Shown: piece after piece, positions 49,095 to 60,702 of the stretch
How the letters are laid out: the number at the start of each line of letters is the position of its first letter
Position numbering within the stretch: the first letter of the stretch is position 1
Source of the DNA: Trema orientale
Lineage: Eukaryota; Streptophyta; Magnoliopsida; Rosales; Cannabaceae
Direction of reading: 5' to 3'
NCBI GenBank assembly: GCA_002914845.1
Contig: JXTC01000017.1
Span: forward strand, 64,465-128,464
DNA length: 64,000 nt
Position numbers and translations under genes: made by a program
The notes under the pieces: model-generated
Database searches by the model: none
What the model was told of the DNA's origin: nothing
The model's input: only the letters and a program-made list of their open reading frames with translations

Positions 49095-50077
49095 TTAAGA
49101 AAAAGAAGGAAAAATAATTTTTTATTTTGTTTTTCATTCAACATAATGTAATGATTCCATAAAACGAGACATTATGACATATATATATATCTACGTATTT
49201 AATTCGTTTACTAAACCGCATAATTGTACTCCTCAAACTAATTTTTGTTTAGGTTGCTAACGAACTATATATACTAGTAACAAAATGGTCTTTTTGGGTG
49301 TATGAACATAGATGATTTCATGGCTCTTATGCATTAGCTTTTCGACTAAAGAAGAGAGATTCCGTTAAAAGTCGATAGAATTGATAAAATAATAGTGAGT
49401 TTGGTTGATTGGTATAAATTGATAAAGTTCATTTGTCTTGAAGCTGATCTTAATTATTTTGCAGTACTAATTTATGGAACGTGTTAGGCAAATAATAATA
49501 ATACTAAGTCATTCATCGAATTTCGACCACCAATTGCCTGACAATTATTTATTTTTGACAAAGCAAATAGAAAAAGTATTTCAACCAACTATTAAGTTTA
49601 TTTTGTTTGCAAAAGATGTATTCGAGTAAAATTTTAGTGTGGGAGCCATATTCTCACTATTCCCATGTTAGATACAAATATTATTAAATTTATAATTTTG
49701 GGAATATTAATTAATATTTGATACATGGATATGTATGATTTCAGACTGACTATTATAATCTTCGATGTGCAGTCGTAGCAACTGATGAATGCATCTAACG
49801 AAAAATAAAGAGTGTAATTATACTTATGAAAGTTGAGCTGTCAATAATGATCTAGTTAGGATTTGGAGAAGAAATTTACTAATACTAAACTTGCCAAATT
49901 TATAAGCTCCTTTTATTCTTTTTGATCAAGTTTAGTAAATATGTATTTTAATCGCTAGCAATCAGATTATGTATCAAATACATGCAACAAAAGTCAAAGA
50001 TAGTAAATTTATAAAGCAAATTGGACTTTTTTTTAACCCTTTTTGTTTTTATACCCTAAAGAAATTCAAGAAATTAA

Positions 50078-50290
50078 AGCCATGTAAATGTGAATATGAC
50101 AGACTTATCAGATCTAGTGCTTCACGAGAGATCCAAAGTCATAGCCGCCAGGTCCCTGTACCCCAAAGATATCCGATGAAGTTAGGCGGCCATAGAAAAA
50201 CTGTCACGGCATCTTGTCTTTTTTATACAAACGACTGGAAAATACGCATCAAAGTTTTACGGGCACATTCAGTTAGGTTACCACTCATTC
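50078..50290. other. GC-richer insert in unit 2 proximal upstream region
   Basis: Flanking text on both sides matches unit 3 (near 59030-59130), but this stretch of roughly 200 bp, with blocks such as CATAGCCGCCAGGTCCCTG and GAAGTTAGGCGGCC, does not. No termini, tRNA boxes or coding potential were recognised. Confidence 0.35.
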
Positions 50291-50635
50291 ACCTGTGAGA
50301 CAAAAACTACTACAATCATTTCTGTTTGAATTATTTCTAATAAGGAATTTTGTGTGGAATTTATCGCTGCCCTTATGAAAACATTATAGAAGGCCGAAGT
50401 TATAATAATAGAAGATACGATATTAATTTCTACACATAATATTCTTTGGCTTATCTGTTTTCCTGCCGACAAGAACAAAAAAACAAAACCAAGAGTCAAG
50501 AACGTTCCCAGAAAACAATGGTCCAGAAAATTGAGTATGTACATTATAATACTGCTTTATTATATTTTGCTAAGTTGTTGACTAATGTCAAATGTTTTAC
50601 CGTGATTAGCTAAAGTTAATGGTAAAGACAAAAGC

Positions 50636-50643
50636 TATATAAA
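50636..50643 (+). promoter_or_regulatory. TATA box of extensin gene 2
   Basis: TATATAAA in GCTATATAAAGGGTG lies 54 bp upstream of the chosen ATG. The next ATG (50662) is only 18 bp after the box, so it is probably at or before the transcription start. This favours the ATG at 50698. Confidence 0.85.
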
Positions 50644-50697
50644 GGGTGAGATCCGTGCTCAATGGGCAGTACCAAAAGCTCATTCTCTACTAATAAG

Positions 50698-51349
50698 ATG
50701 TGGAAAATGGGGTCTCCAATAGCCCTCTTAGTTACTACTCTCTTAGTAGCACTAGTCTCTCTAAGCTTTCCATCAGAAACTACTGCAAACGACGCATACT
50801 CACCACCCGTTTCTCCTCCCTACCATTACAAGTCCCCGCCACCACCTCCACCGGTTCACTCACCGCCACCGCCCAAAGAGCCTTACCACTACAAGTCACC
50901 ACCACCACCGCCACCACAGAAGCCCTACCACCCTCCCCCAGTGCCCTCTCCCCCGAAGGAGCCTTACCATTACAAGTCTCCACCACCACCACCACCCAAG
51001 AAGCCCTATCACCCTCCCCCAGTACCCTCTCCACCCAAGGAGCCATACCACTACAAGNCCTCCAGTTTACAAGTACAAGTCTCCCCCACCACCAGTCAAG
51101 CCCTACCACCCTCCTCCAGTGCCTTCTCCACCTAAGGAGCCATACCACTACAAGTCTCCTCCACCACCACCAAAGAAGCCCTACCACCCTCCGCCAGTGC
51201 CGTCTCCTCCAAAGGAGCCTTACCATTACAAGTCTCCACCACCACCACCCTCTCCCCCAAAGGAGCCTTACCACTACAAGTCTCCTCCACCACCTCCTCC
51301 GGTTTACAAGTACAAGTCTCCTCCCCCTCCTCCTCCGCACCACTACTAG
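50698..51349 (+). CDS. Extensin-like hydroxyproline-rich cell-wall protein (gene 2)
   Basis: The start at 50698 (MWKMGSPIALL) aligns with genes 1 and 3. It is followed by a hydrophobic signal segment and likely cleavage near SETTA. The mature protein consists of units starting with SPPPPPP and ending with KEPYHYK. It finishes with a VYKYKSPPPPPP block and HHY before the TAG at 51347-51349. At 51058 a single N separates 120 codons from a further 96 codons that are in another frame if the N is counted as one base. The coding content of both sides is intact, so this is an unresolved gap in the repeat rather than a real frameshift. The first unit has QKPYH, others KKPYH. The last part adds a VKPYH module and a shortened unit lacking KPYH, so its architecture differs from gene 3. 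Role: secreted wall glycoprotein cross-linked through Tyr. Confidence 0.92.
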
Positions 51350-51380
51350 ACAATTGGCTTGATGTAGCATCGATTAGCCT

Positions 51381-51630
51381 GTAAGTCGATCTCTAGATCT
51401 TCCAACAATTGTGCTAATAATTAGATGCATGACAATTATTAGTCTATCATTTTATAACTTGTCAGAGCATAACTAAGCAAGATTAAACTGTTATATGCAG
51501 TGATGAATTTTCCATCCAAAGTGACTTTCTTTGTATAAATATAATACTTTGTAATCAGCCTAAAAACTGCTTGGAACACGAGCCCAATTGATAACTGATC
51601 TCCAAGACTCAAATTAACTTGTTCTTGCAG
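51381..51630 (+). other. 3' UTR intron of extensin gene 2
   Basis: Donor GTAAGTCG starts at 51381, 32 bp after the stop, and acceptor TTGTTCTTGCAG ends at 51630. The exon that follows starts GAAAAAGCAGAAGAATTTGG, matching genes 1 and 3. The intron is about 250 bp, the shortest of the three. Confidence 0.75.
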
Positions 51631-51731
51631 GAAAAAGCAGAAGAATTTGGCAAAATAAAGATGGAAGTTGGTGAAGATCCTCAATTGTACCATACCAACC
51701 GACGATAAGCGGGTCTCCGCATTTGATGTTA

Positions 51732-51737
51732 AATAAA
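51732..51737 (+). terminator. Polyadenylation signal of extensin gene 2
   Basis: AATAAA in GATGTTAAATAAAA lies about 100 bp after the splice acceptor and is conserved in gene 3 at 60697. The cleavage site is not visible. Confidence 0.5.
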
Positions 51738-52090
51738 AAGGGAAAAAAAAAGTCCTTTCTTTGTATTATTAAACACTTGTATTGAACTTAATGTATTTAT
51801 ATATTCCTATGTGTTGTACCGATTTCATGAATGAAGGTTGAGCATTATAATTTCGTACTTAATTAATAACTTATTAATCTAGATATTTTTTTGATTCGAA
51901 AACCTAACAAAAAAATCCCATCTCTAAATTAGCTACGATATATTTTTAATTTTCTCAAAATAAAAATGATTCAAGTACTAAAATAGGTCCTCAAAAATGG
52001 GCACATCGATCCTTGTAGAGCGCACTTTATTAAATTTTGTTTGTAATACCAATAGTTTCAAATCTACAAAGAACAATATTAATAAAAGGT

Positions 52091-53539
52091 GCTTCAAAGT
52101 GATTTGTACAACTTATTTTATATATATATATATATATGGCAGGGCAACAATCCAGTAGGTATTTATTTATTAATTATTTCGCCTAATTAAAATTCATCAT
52201 GTAGTCTTTTATGGTAAAAAATAAAGGAAAAAAATATTAAATAATGTGTATTTATGTTTTTTTTTCTAACTACTCAAATTATATTAGTCGTTATATAATG
52301 ATTCAACAACTAAAAAAAAAGAAAAAAATAAGGTTATAGCCCATATATATACATAGAGTCACTATAACAAAACTGTCCTTTTATGATAGAAGATTTGTGA
52401 CATTTTCATTTCAAACATCATGAAACAATATATATAACAACATCTATTTTTCAAATGTTGTAGAAAACAAGATTTAGTGACATGGGAAAATGTTATGGAA
52501 CTAACATTTTCACTACTCTAAAGAAATGACAGTGTCAAGAAATTTAGATCTACAATTACACATTTAAAATATTGTAAAAATCAAACACATTAAAATGAAA
52601 TGTTGTTAAAGGATTATCAATAAAACATTTTATTAGTGCAGTTAAAAACAAATCTAAAGATAAATATGGGGTTTCTTTGATAAAATGTATAAAAAGAAAA
52701 ACGTAACAATTTTTTTTTTTTTGAAAGGAAAATGTGTCGACCTTTATGATTAAAAAATAAAACAAAAACAAATTAGAACAAGTACAATAAATTTATCAAG
52801 TACGCAACTTATGTAACTAATTATATAACTATCGGGAATAGTATATTATATGTTATATTTATTTGGTTTAAATCAAATAGTTAAAATTACGATAAATAAT
52901 AAATATAATTTAATTTATCGTAATAAATTATTATCTTATATATCAAACGGACAATTCAAAGCGATAAAAAAAATAAAATAAAAGATGACTTCAAAAAATA
53001 AAATAAAAAATTTAAATGAACGCCAAATCACAAAAGAAAAAATTTTCAAGTATTAGAATAAAAACCTAATCTAGTATTAACATTTAAAAACAAAAAACTA
53101 AAAGCGTTTAAATCCACATTATTCTCTCCCACGCTAACCACTTTTATTACCTCCTCCTCAACCCACCAATTATTCAACTTCCCTCAACGTTTTTCTTCCA
53201 AATTAAAAATAAAAAGTTCCCTCCACATTTTTATACGCCCAAATTTCCACGCATAGCGGAGCAGCTGGCCATGCATGCTGGCTTGGGTTTTGCCTAATTT
53301 TTTTTTTTAAACACAAAACTAAATTTAAAAACATAAAAATCAGATCTAAATTAGAATTTTCTGCACTTTTCATCAGCATGAAAAATATATTCAAGAACAT
53401 TCATCAACATAAAAATACAAGAACACATAAAATCTAAAATTGGATGAATTATAATCTAATAGTTACGCCATCATGATTAAATCACAGGAACATTTAATTG
53501 ATTATAACTTTCATCACACATGAATATATGAGTTGTTGA
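52091..53539. other. AT-rich DNA, with a CACTA-like end near 52368
   Basis: Similarity between units 2 and 3 ends near 52090. The motif CACTATAACAAAACTGTCC at 52368 resembles a DNA-element terminus, but no partner end was found. A TA microsatellite lies at 52121-52137. No gene is supported. Confidence 0.35.
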
Positions 53540-54420
53540 TGGAGGTTTTGTCAACAGAAATTATGGCCAAATTTGCAAGTAAAATCAGACTAAATTGCGT
53601 GCAATAAAAGAAATGAAAAGACGAATTTTATAGTAGTTCAGCCTAAAAAAGATGATCTACATCCACTGTCGTTTATTATTGAGAGTGTTTACAGAGCCAG
53701 AGAATACTCATCCGCTTCCCTCCTAAAATAATGACTGAGAACTCTTATTTATAGAAGAAGAGTCCTAGTCGCATATAACAATACAATTACATGCCCCGTA
53801 TCAGGTGACATGATTATCTTAAAAATAGTAAGATAAATACAAATATAGCTTAATTATTTAAATTTGAATTATCTCAATTTGAATTAATTATATTAATTCA
53901 AATGATACTTATCTTGATATTAGTTGAGCTACCCATATCCAAATGATCAGTTGAGGTTGCATACATCTTCTTCGGAGTGATCGCTTTTGATTGTGAGCAA
54001 ACAAAGATAAACTTGCCAGATGTCACTTAAATGAGCTTGCAAATGTTGCCTGACTTAAGTAGTGAACTCACAAAATGAGAGCAAAAATAAGTGAGCTCGC
54101 AAAATGAGAGTAGAATCAAGTGAGCTCACAAAATGTAAACAGAAATAAGTGAGCTCACAAAATATAAGTAGAAACAATTGAGCTCACAAAATGAGAGCAG
54201 AATCAAGTGAGCTCACAAAATATAAGCATAAACAATTGAGCTCACAAAATAATAGCAGAATCAAGTAAGCTCACAAAATATAAACAAAAACAAGTGAGCT
54301 CACAAAATGTAAGTAGAAGTAAAATGAGCTCACATATTGTAAGCAGAAATCAGTGAGCTCACAAATTATAAATAAAACTTCTCAAACGGCATGCATTCAA
54401 TTCTTGCTTGCACTTTCTCG
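53540..54420 (-). mobile_element. LTR-like fossil, minus strand
   Basis: Read on the minus strand, a leader ending in AGGCTGAACTACTATAAAAT (53630-53650) resembles the R/U5-like box at 14659-14680. An ATAAATAAGAGTTC promoter-like block lies near 53740. Upstream of it, within the same repeat, is the 29-bp minisatellite. The boundaries are approximate and the family unassigned. Confidence 0.45.
54062..54378. repeat. 29-bp minisatellite with GTGAGCTCAC palindrome, 11 copies
   Basis: Eleven head-to-tail copies occur at a strict 29-bp period from 54062 to 54294, then slightly irregular. Each begins with the 10-bp palindrome GTGAGCTCAC (variants GTGAACTCAC, TTGAGCTCAC, GTAAGCTCAC) followed by AAAATRWRAGYARAAWCAA. 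There are no unique spacers, so it is not a CRISPR-like array. It is probably part of the U3 of the LTR-like fossil. Confidence 0.92.
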
Positions 54421-54599
54421 TGATGACTAATTTTTTGCACACAACATGAGTGAATCATCACAAACACGATAGACATAAAATCAATTACATGAAAAGGATC
54501 AAATATATATTATAAAATAAAAAATATTCACAATCAGTCAACTTTATGAAGAGAACTCAAGAACCATATTATGATAATATGTTATGAAACTTAAGCTCT

Positions 54600-56280
54600 T
54601 GATGCCAATTACTGGTTTTTCTCGAAATAAATTTATCTGTAATCATATTATCAATGTAAACCATTTACGAAAAATCGGAAAATATGTTTCGTAAAACAAG
54701 AACGTAAAAGAAATAGATTTTAAAATTTTTCTTGAAATTTACAAAACAACACTAGATCTATAATATATCATATATCAATTCAAGAGATGCTATATCTAAA
54801 TGTTATAGGATTACTCAGAAAACTTTAGACCTTTGAGTCTTCCTCTATATTATCTTCACACTTGGTTGAGTTTGTATATGGCTCTGTTTCTTGATCGGCT
54901 TTGAAAAAACTTCAAGATCTCCAAAAAAGTCTCATCTTCCTTTCTTTTGAACCCAGTAGGAGAGAATAGCTCTAAAAACGATCTAAACAGACACTTCCTC
55001 TTTCTTCTTAAATTGATTAGAGACACAAATAACATAATATGATGACTTGATTATGTCGAGCACTATGAGAATTCAGCTATAGCTCAAATTCTCTTTCCCT
55101 CTTTTTGTCCCTTGGGAGTGTGGCCTTAACTCTCTCTCTCCCTCTCTCTTGTCACGTGTAGTATGTTAATGCTCGTTTTGTGACGATCACATAACTATAA
55201 GGAGCTTTGTGTAATTTATCTTAATGGGCCAACTTAACTATTTAAGCAATTACCCATTATGATCATAGTCTAAATAGAATTGGGCTACTACTAATTAATC
55301 AACAATCAGGCTTTGTTTTGTTAGACATGGGATCTAACGGATCCAAATAATCTAAGCTCCAATGGACTGGTTGCTAATAATTATAATTAACTCAAAATTA
55401 TTATTAAGCCATGTCCATCAATGTTGATGCACTCTACTATAGGCCCAATATTACACTTTGGATTAAATATCATATTTCTAAAAGTTATTAACAAATTAAT
55501 CAAATTGATTCATTTAATATATACTATACCACAAAAGTACTCCTAATATAATGTCATACGATCGACAGTAGTGAGGTGAAATTAACGTAATGCCCTTCTA
55601 CACATATTTACTTTTGAGTTTCTATCTTTCATATAATGAATAATTTATTGACGATTATAGTTTATGATTTTCATAAACATTGTAAAATTCACAGTGTGAA
55701 TACCTGTATCTAGGATTTATATTATTCCAAGATCTTGAAAGAACTCAGAGTAGTAATGAGACACGGTATCCATATTCGTGAAAGGCGTTCCTATCAATTC
55801 ACAAATCTTATCTTTCGTAATCAACACTAGGATAAAGGCCTAAATGCATAATGCTAAGTTATCCATAATAAGAAAATAGAGCTACGATAATTAGTCTCAA
55901 CTTCTTGTATTGCTTGGTCCAATTCAATGCACTTATAATATTTATAAAACATTAGTGTTTCTATCAGAAGTTATATACTCCTATAATTTGAGACACATCA
56001 TTACCATTGAGATAGACAAACTACACAACTTATTATAAATAAAGTATTCCATGTTTATTTATAAACTGTGAACATTTCATTTAGATATAGAATAAAAAAA
56101 TAAAGCTTTTCCATACGAACAGTTTCATGTATTTATTTCTTTATTATAATACAATATGGCATAAAAACTTTAGATATTTACAAACACGTATATTCAACTA
56201 TGCATAATATAAAACATCAAATGAACAATTGTTTTAGAGTGCCAAAGTATAATAAATGCTTTGTGATAATAATCCCAACA
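54600..56280 (-). mobile_element. Ty1/copia-type LTR with adjoining primer-binding site
   Basis: On the minus strand the LTR starts TGTTGGGATTATTATC at 56280 and ends near 54614. It is followed by TTGGCATCAAGAGC (54600-54613), a diverged tRNA-Met-type primer-binding site. It is related along its length to the solo LTR at 11053-12706. Shared blocks include the AAGCTCCAATGGACT, CACTATAGGCC.AATATT and TTACCTTTGAGTT-like text as read on the plus strand. Only a short internal remnant follows, and no coding region remains. Confidence 0.7.
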
Positions 56281-57039
56281 GTGTTAAATTGTGACCAAAC
56301 AGTGATAGATCAAGAGTTAAAAAAGGCAGCAAGATTTAGCAAAAATTAATACTTGGTGGAGCTCTATTAAGTCATTGAAGTGGTCAATGAATACTTAAGG
56401 TCTAGGTTCGAGCTGTTCATAATCTTAGATCTACAGTTCGAACAGTTCAACAAATGTTATCTACAGTTTTTCAGAAAAATCTTAGTTTACAATTCAAGAA
56501 CTACATTTCTACCCACCTGGAGTCACCAGTAATCAAAATACTACTACAAATCAAAAGAAATTAAGGAAATAACTTCAAAATCCAATAGATCCACGGGGAA
56601 ATTATTTAAAAAAAAAAAAAAAAAAAGCCCAAGAGAACCAACCTTTTTCATTGGTTGGTGATGGAGAAAATGAGAAGAGGATAAGAAAGATTCAGTATAA
56701 TTAAAGCTTCAGCGGTTTCGACGACGATTAAATCTACAAATCAAAGATTCATCGACCGAGACAAAAGAATCAGTTCTCAAGGAAAGCCTCTGTGTTTTTT
56801 CCCTTTTTTTTTTTTCAAAAATGTAAATGAGTAAGAATAAAAAGTCCCATCTTTTCAATATTGAAATGCAAAGCTAAAGCAAGTTAATCATGCCCTTTAC
56901 GTGTCAATGATCAATGAAACATTTAATTTTAATCCACGACCGATATATGCACGGGAAGGATCAATTTGAATCAATTGGGCAGATTTGATTAACGCGCCTG
57001 ACCTTCAAAGGACAACTACGACGTTAGCACTCATTACCT

Positions 57040-57840
57040 TTTCTAGAAAGGAAGTGCGTCGCTTTAAACTACGAGCTCTGCTACCAAGCAAGGGTGCCAC
57101 ATATTTAAAGCTTGTCAAGAAAAGAATGTAATCAATGGTTGAAACGAAATGACTTTACAAAATAACTGTCTTTTGGATCAAGGTGATCTAAATCTTTGAG
57201 CGGAATAATATATTAGATCGAGCTTGTACTTCTACATTAAGTGGAGTTGAAGCTTCAAAAGGCCCATAAAGGACCAATGAAGCTGGGGGTAATTGCTGTA
57301 CGTTTTCAAATCTACAGGAACCAGTGATCTCGCATTTGTGCAATTTGAGTTAAATATGAAAAGTTTAGCTACGGAAGTCCAGCACGCAACCTTCGAAAGG
57401 AAGCATCTAAAAGATCTACATAGGATTGGGTAGCGATCACTTTCAATAAATGGTTCCAGGGTGTGTGGAAAATAGGAAACAAGACTCAGCCTTCGACCTA
57501 ATGAGCAGCTACCCATTCTTGTACAGTTACTCGAAATTGTATTTAGTATTGTACAATTTCTCATTCACAAAATTGAAAAACCCGAACAATCTTCGTCTAT
57601 ATAAAAAGGACTTAGTTATATATTATTCCACAAAAAATATTACAATATAAATACACAACCACTATACACAAGTTATCTGATCTTCATCAGAGCTTTCTCC
57701 TTAAAACTCTGAAACCTCATGTATCTTTCTCAAGTAGTACTAAAACCATCAAGCAAATAAAAGCTATTTTTTTGGGCTGAACTACGTATGCTAGACTTTT
57801 TGCGTTCTTTATTACTTTATCATAATTATACAGTATATTC
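57040..57840 (+). mobile_element. LTR-like fossil upstream of extensin unit 3
   Basis: A promoter-like TCTATATAAAAAGGAC lies at 57595-57610. It is followed by a CT-rich leader and GGGCTGAACTACGTATGC near 57775, the arrangement of R/U5 in plant LTRs. It ends close to where unit 3 begins. Its 5' limit is uncertain; the region from 56281 to 57040 shows nothing recognisable except a poly-A tract at 56608-56625. Confidence 0.5.
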
Positions 57841-57904
57841 ATAAGCTCCAATCAAAATTATATCGTTGACGAAATTTCTGTCAATGACAATATTTACATA
57901 TACA

Positions 57905-58660
57905 ATGTTAATAATTAAGACGTGTTAAGAAACTAATACTTTATTACGGGTCGCATGCATATTTGTGCTGAAAAAATAGCTGGGGATTTGTGTGTCGGTG
58001 TATATATATATATATATAATTTGTTGAAAAAAGTTCAGCATACGCCATCAAAATTTTTTTGGCTCAAGTTGTATAGACAATTAAATTAAATAGAATCCAG
58101 CTCATAGCCAATCTTTCCATTCTACTAAGTTTGAAAAACTTAAACAACTAATATAATCCGAGTTACCCAACAAATTCATTATTTGACATGTAAGTGTTTG
58201 AGACGTTTTGCACTTCGTTTCCACAGGAAATCAAATACTAATCCTTTTACAAAAGCTGTCGAAATCCCAACGATGATTGTTCTTTCATTGTTTTCCGCAT
58301 CTTAATCCCAACAATGATACAGTTATTTGAAATATAATTGTGAAAGGACAATAACGACAGTAAGTGTCATCTCAGGTCTTAACATGATGTCTTACAAAAT
58401 ACAAAGAAATATTTTGGCCAATGAGAAAAAGAAGAAAAGTAAATAAATAAAAGTGTGGTAATGATTGCATGAAACGTGATATTATGACATATATGCGTAT
58501 TTAATTTGTTTAGTAAATCGCATAAGTACTCGTCAAACTAGTTTTTGTTTAGGTTAATTTCTAACTAACTATATATATATATATACACACACACATACTA
58601 GTATTCAATTGATCTTTTTCAATCATGTATGGATATAGATGATTTTTTGGACTTTGTGCA
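57905..58660 (+). repeat. Distal upstream block of extensin unit 3
   Basis: This is the most compact version of the block shared with units 1, 2 and 4. It lacks the insertions found at the equivalent points of unit 2 (47060 and 48893) and unit 4 (22517), so it serves as an empty-site reference. It lies about 1.0-1.8 kb from the gene 3 start. Confidence 0.8.
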
Positions 58661-59115
58661 TTAGTTTTGGCAAAAACAATAATTGTTATATAGAGATGTA
58701 TAAACTCATGATTTTGGACATTGAATATAATAATCTTTGATGTTAAGTCTTAGCAACTAATGAATGCATCTAACCAAAAAATAACGAGTATTACTTATGA
58801 AAGTTGAGCTGTCGATCATGATCTAGTAAGGATTTGGGGAAGAAAGTATTCATTGATCTATTTATTTAACATATTCTAATATTTATATATACATATAAGT
58901 GTTAACCGCTTTTACTACTAATAATCTTTCAAGAAAAAAGAAAAAAAATATGAAGTAATAAAATAACTTACCTAATTAGCAATAAGATATGTATCAAATA
59001 TAAATTTATCAAAATTCAAAGAAAGTAAATTTTCAAAGCAATGCCACTTGTACGACAAAAATTACAAATACTAAAAGTCTGTAAATGAATAACAAAAGAA
59101 AGACTTCAATTCTGC

Positions 59116-59221
59116 TTGAAGTATTTCTAATAAGCAAGTCTCTGTGGAATTAATACTATCACTACTTTTTTTAGTATCCATTCATGATCACAAAAAAATT
59201 GTAACCATTGAGAAGTGTTTC

Positions 59222-59252
<31 letters not shown>

Positions 59253-59285
59253 GAAGTATTTCTAATAAGCAAGTCTCTGTGGAAT
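59116..59285. repeat. 35-bp direct repeat pair
   Basis: A 35-bp sequence starting TTGAAGTATTTCTAATAAGC occurs exactly at 59116-59150 and 59251-59285. About 100 bp lie between the copies, ending in a TA microsatellite. Only one copy is present in unit 2 (near 50322). Confidence 0.85.
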
Positions 59286-59637
59286 GTGATACACATACGT
59301 GTATATATATATATATCGCTGCGCTTATGACAACATTATAGAAACCGAAGTTAATTAAAAAAAATAGAAAATATAATATTTGTTTATGCACATGCATTAA
59401 CCTTTGGCTCAGCTGTTTTGCTGAATGGTAGCCAGCAGCCATATAAATAAAAATCCAAATACAAAAAGCAAGTCAAGGACGTCCCCAAAAACCAATGGTC
59501 CAGAACATTGATATATACAATATATTAATATCTACATTATCAGACTATTTAATTTATAATATTTCACTAGCTAATGTAGTTGACTAATATTAAATGTTTT
59601 ATCATGATTAGCTAGTGTTAATGGTAAAGACAAGGGC

Positions 59638-59645
59638 TATATAAA
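59638..59645 (+). promoter_or_regulatory. TATA box of extensin gene 3
   Basis: TATATAAA in GGCTATATAAAGGGTG, 51 bp upstream of the ATG at 59697, lies at the same spacing as in gene 1. Confidence 0.85.
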
Positions 59646-59696
59646 GGGTGTGATCCTTGCTCAATAGACAGTACCAAAAACCTATTGTCTACTAAG

Positions 59697-60287
59697 ATGG
59701 TGAAAATGGGGTCTCTGGTAGCCCTCTTAGTTAGTACTCTCTTAGTAGCACTAGTCTCTCTAAGCTTTCCAGTAGAAACTACTGCAAACGACGCGTACTC
59801 ACCACCAGTTTCTCCTCCCTACCATTACAAGTCCCCGCCACCACCTACCCCGGTGCACTCACCGCCACCGCCCAAAGAGCCTTACCACTACAAGTCACCA
59901 CCACCACCGCCACCAAAGAAGCCCTATCACCCTCCCCCGGTGTCCTCTCCCCATAAGGAGCCTTACCATTACAAGTCTCCACCACCACCACCACCCAAGA
60001 AGCCCTACCACCCTCACCCAGTACCCTCTCCATCTAAGGAGTCATACCGCTACAAGTCTCCTCCTCCACCACCGCCAAAGAAGCCCTACCACCCTCCCCC
60101 TGTACCCTCTCCACCTAAGGAGCCATACCACTACAAGTCTCCTCCTCCTCCACCACCAAAGAAGCCCTACCACCCTCCCCCAGTGCCCTCTCCCCCTAAG
60201 GAGCCTTATCACTACAAGTCTCCTCCACCACCTCCTCCAGTTTACAAGTACAAGTCTCCTCCCCCTCCTCCTCCGCACCACTACTAG
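59697..60287 (+). CDS. Extensin-like hydroxyproline-rich cell-wall protein (gene 3)
   Basis: The frame is intact and gap-free, 196 residues. The start ATG at 59697 (MVKMGSLVALL) is the first after the TATA box. Residues 1-30 form a secretion signal, with likely cleavage near VETTA. The mature protein has an N-terminal SPPVSPPYHYK segment, then four 27-residue units starting SPPPPPP and ending in Y-x-YK, then VYKYKSPPPPPPHHY at the C-terminus. Serine-proline blocks predict hydroxyproline arabinosides, and YHY, YRY and YKY predict Tyr cross-links. The third unit is the most diverged (HPV, SKES and YRYK replace PPV, PKEP and YHYK). Lys-rich KKPYH modules make it basic, which fits binding to pectin. 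It is the reference copy, since genes 1 and 2 have gaps. Confidence 0.95.
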   Translation: MVKMGSLVALLVSTLLVALVSLSFPVETTANDAYSPPVSPPYHYKSPPPPTPVHSPPPPKEPYHYKSPPPPPPKKPYHPPPVSSPHKEPYHYKSPPPPPPKKPYHPHPVPSPSKESYRYKSPPPPPPKKPYHPPPVPSPPKEPYHYKSPPPPPPKKPYHPPPVPSPPKEPYHYKSPPPPPPVYKYKSPPPPPPHHY

Positions 60288-60315
60288 TCAATTGGATTTT
60301 GATGGAGCATTGCTT

Positions 60316-60596
60316 GTAAGTTGATCTCTTTATCTTCCAACCATTGTTCTAATAATGAAATGCATGCAGACAATTATTAGTCCACATGTTATCACCTGTA
60401 AGAGCAACCAAGCATCAACACTATATGCAGTGATGATTTTGCCCATCGAAACTGACTTTCCTTGTATTAGACCACTATATTTATGCTTGTATTAGACCAC
60501 TATATTTATACAAGGAAAAGCAGTGCTTTGAACACGAGCATAAATATAATAAGTTAATAACTAATTTCAAAGACTCAAATTAACTTGTTCTTGCAG
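60316..60596 (+). other. 3' UTR intron of extensin gene 3
   Basis: Donor GTAAGTTG begins at 60316, 29 bp after the stop codon, and acceptor TTGTTCTTGCAG ends at 60596. The following exon GAAAAAGCAGAAGATTTGGC matches the paralogues. A local duplication of TGTATTAGACCACTATATTT lies inside the intron near 60463-60508. Confidence 0.75.
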
Positions 60597-60696
60597 GAAA
60601 AAGCAGAAGATTTGGCAAAATAAAGAAGAAAGTTCGTAAAGATCCTGAATAATACCATACCAACCAAGCATAAGCAAGTCTCCCCATTTGATGTTA

Positions 60697-60702
60697 AATA
60701 AA
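60697..60702 (+). terminator. Polyadenylation signal of extensin gene 3
   Basis: AATAAA in GATGTTAAATAAAA, about 100 bp after the acceptor, is at the same place as in gene 2. Confidence 0.5.

Noticed and set aside
50662-50697. Upstream ATG of gene 2 adding 12 residues before MWKMGS
   Set aside because: Only 18 bp from the TATA box, not conserved in genes 1 and 3, and it would precede or overlap the expected transcription start.
50700-51370. Alternative frames across extensin gene 2
   Set aside because: Same repeat artefact; the extensin frame has the signal peptide and the conserved termini.
54062-54378. CRISPR-like array
   Set aside because: The copies are directly adjacent, without unique spacers, in plant nuclear DNA; it is a minisatellite.
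59685-59696. Extension of gene 3 by four codons
   Set aside because: The first codon there is TTG; the ATG at 59697 matches the paralogues.
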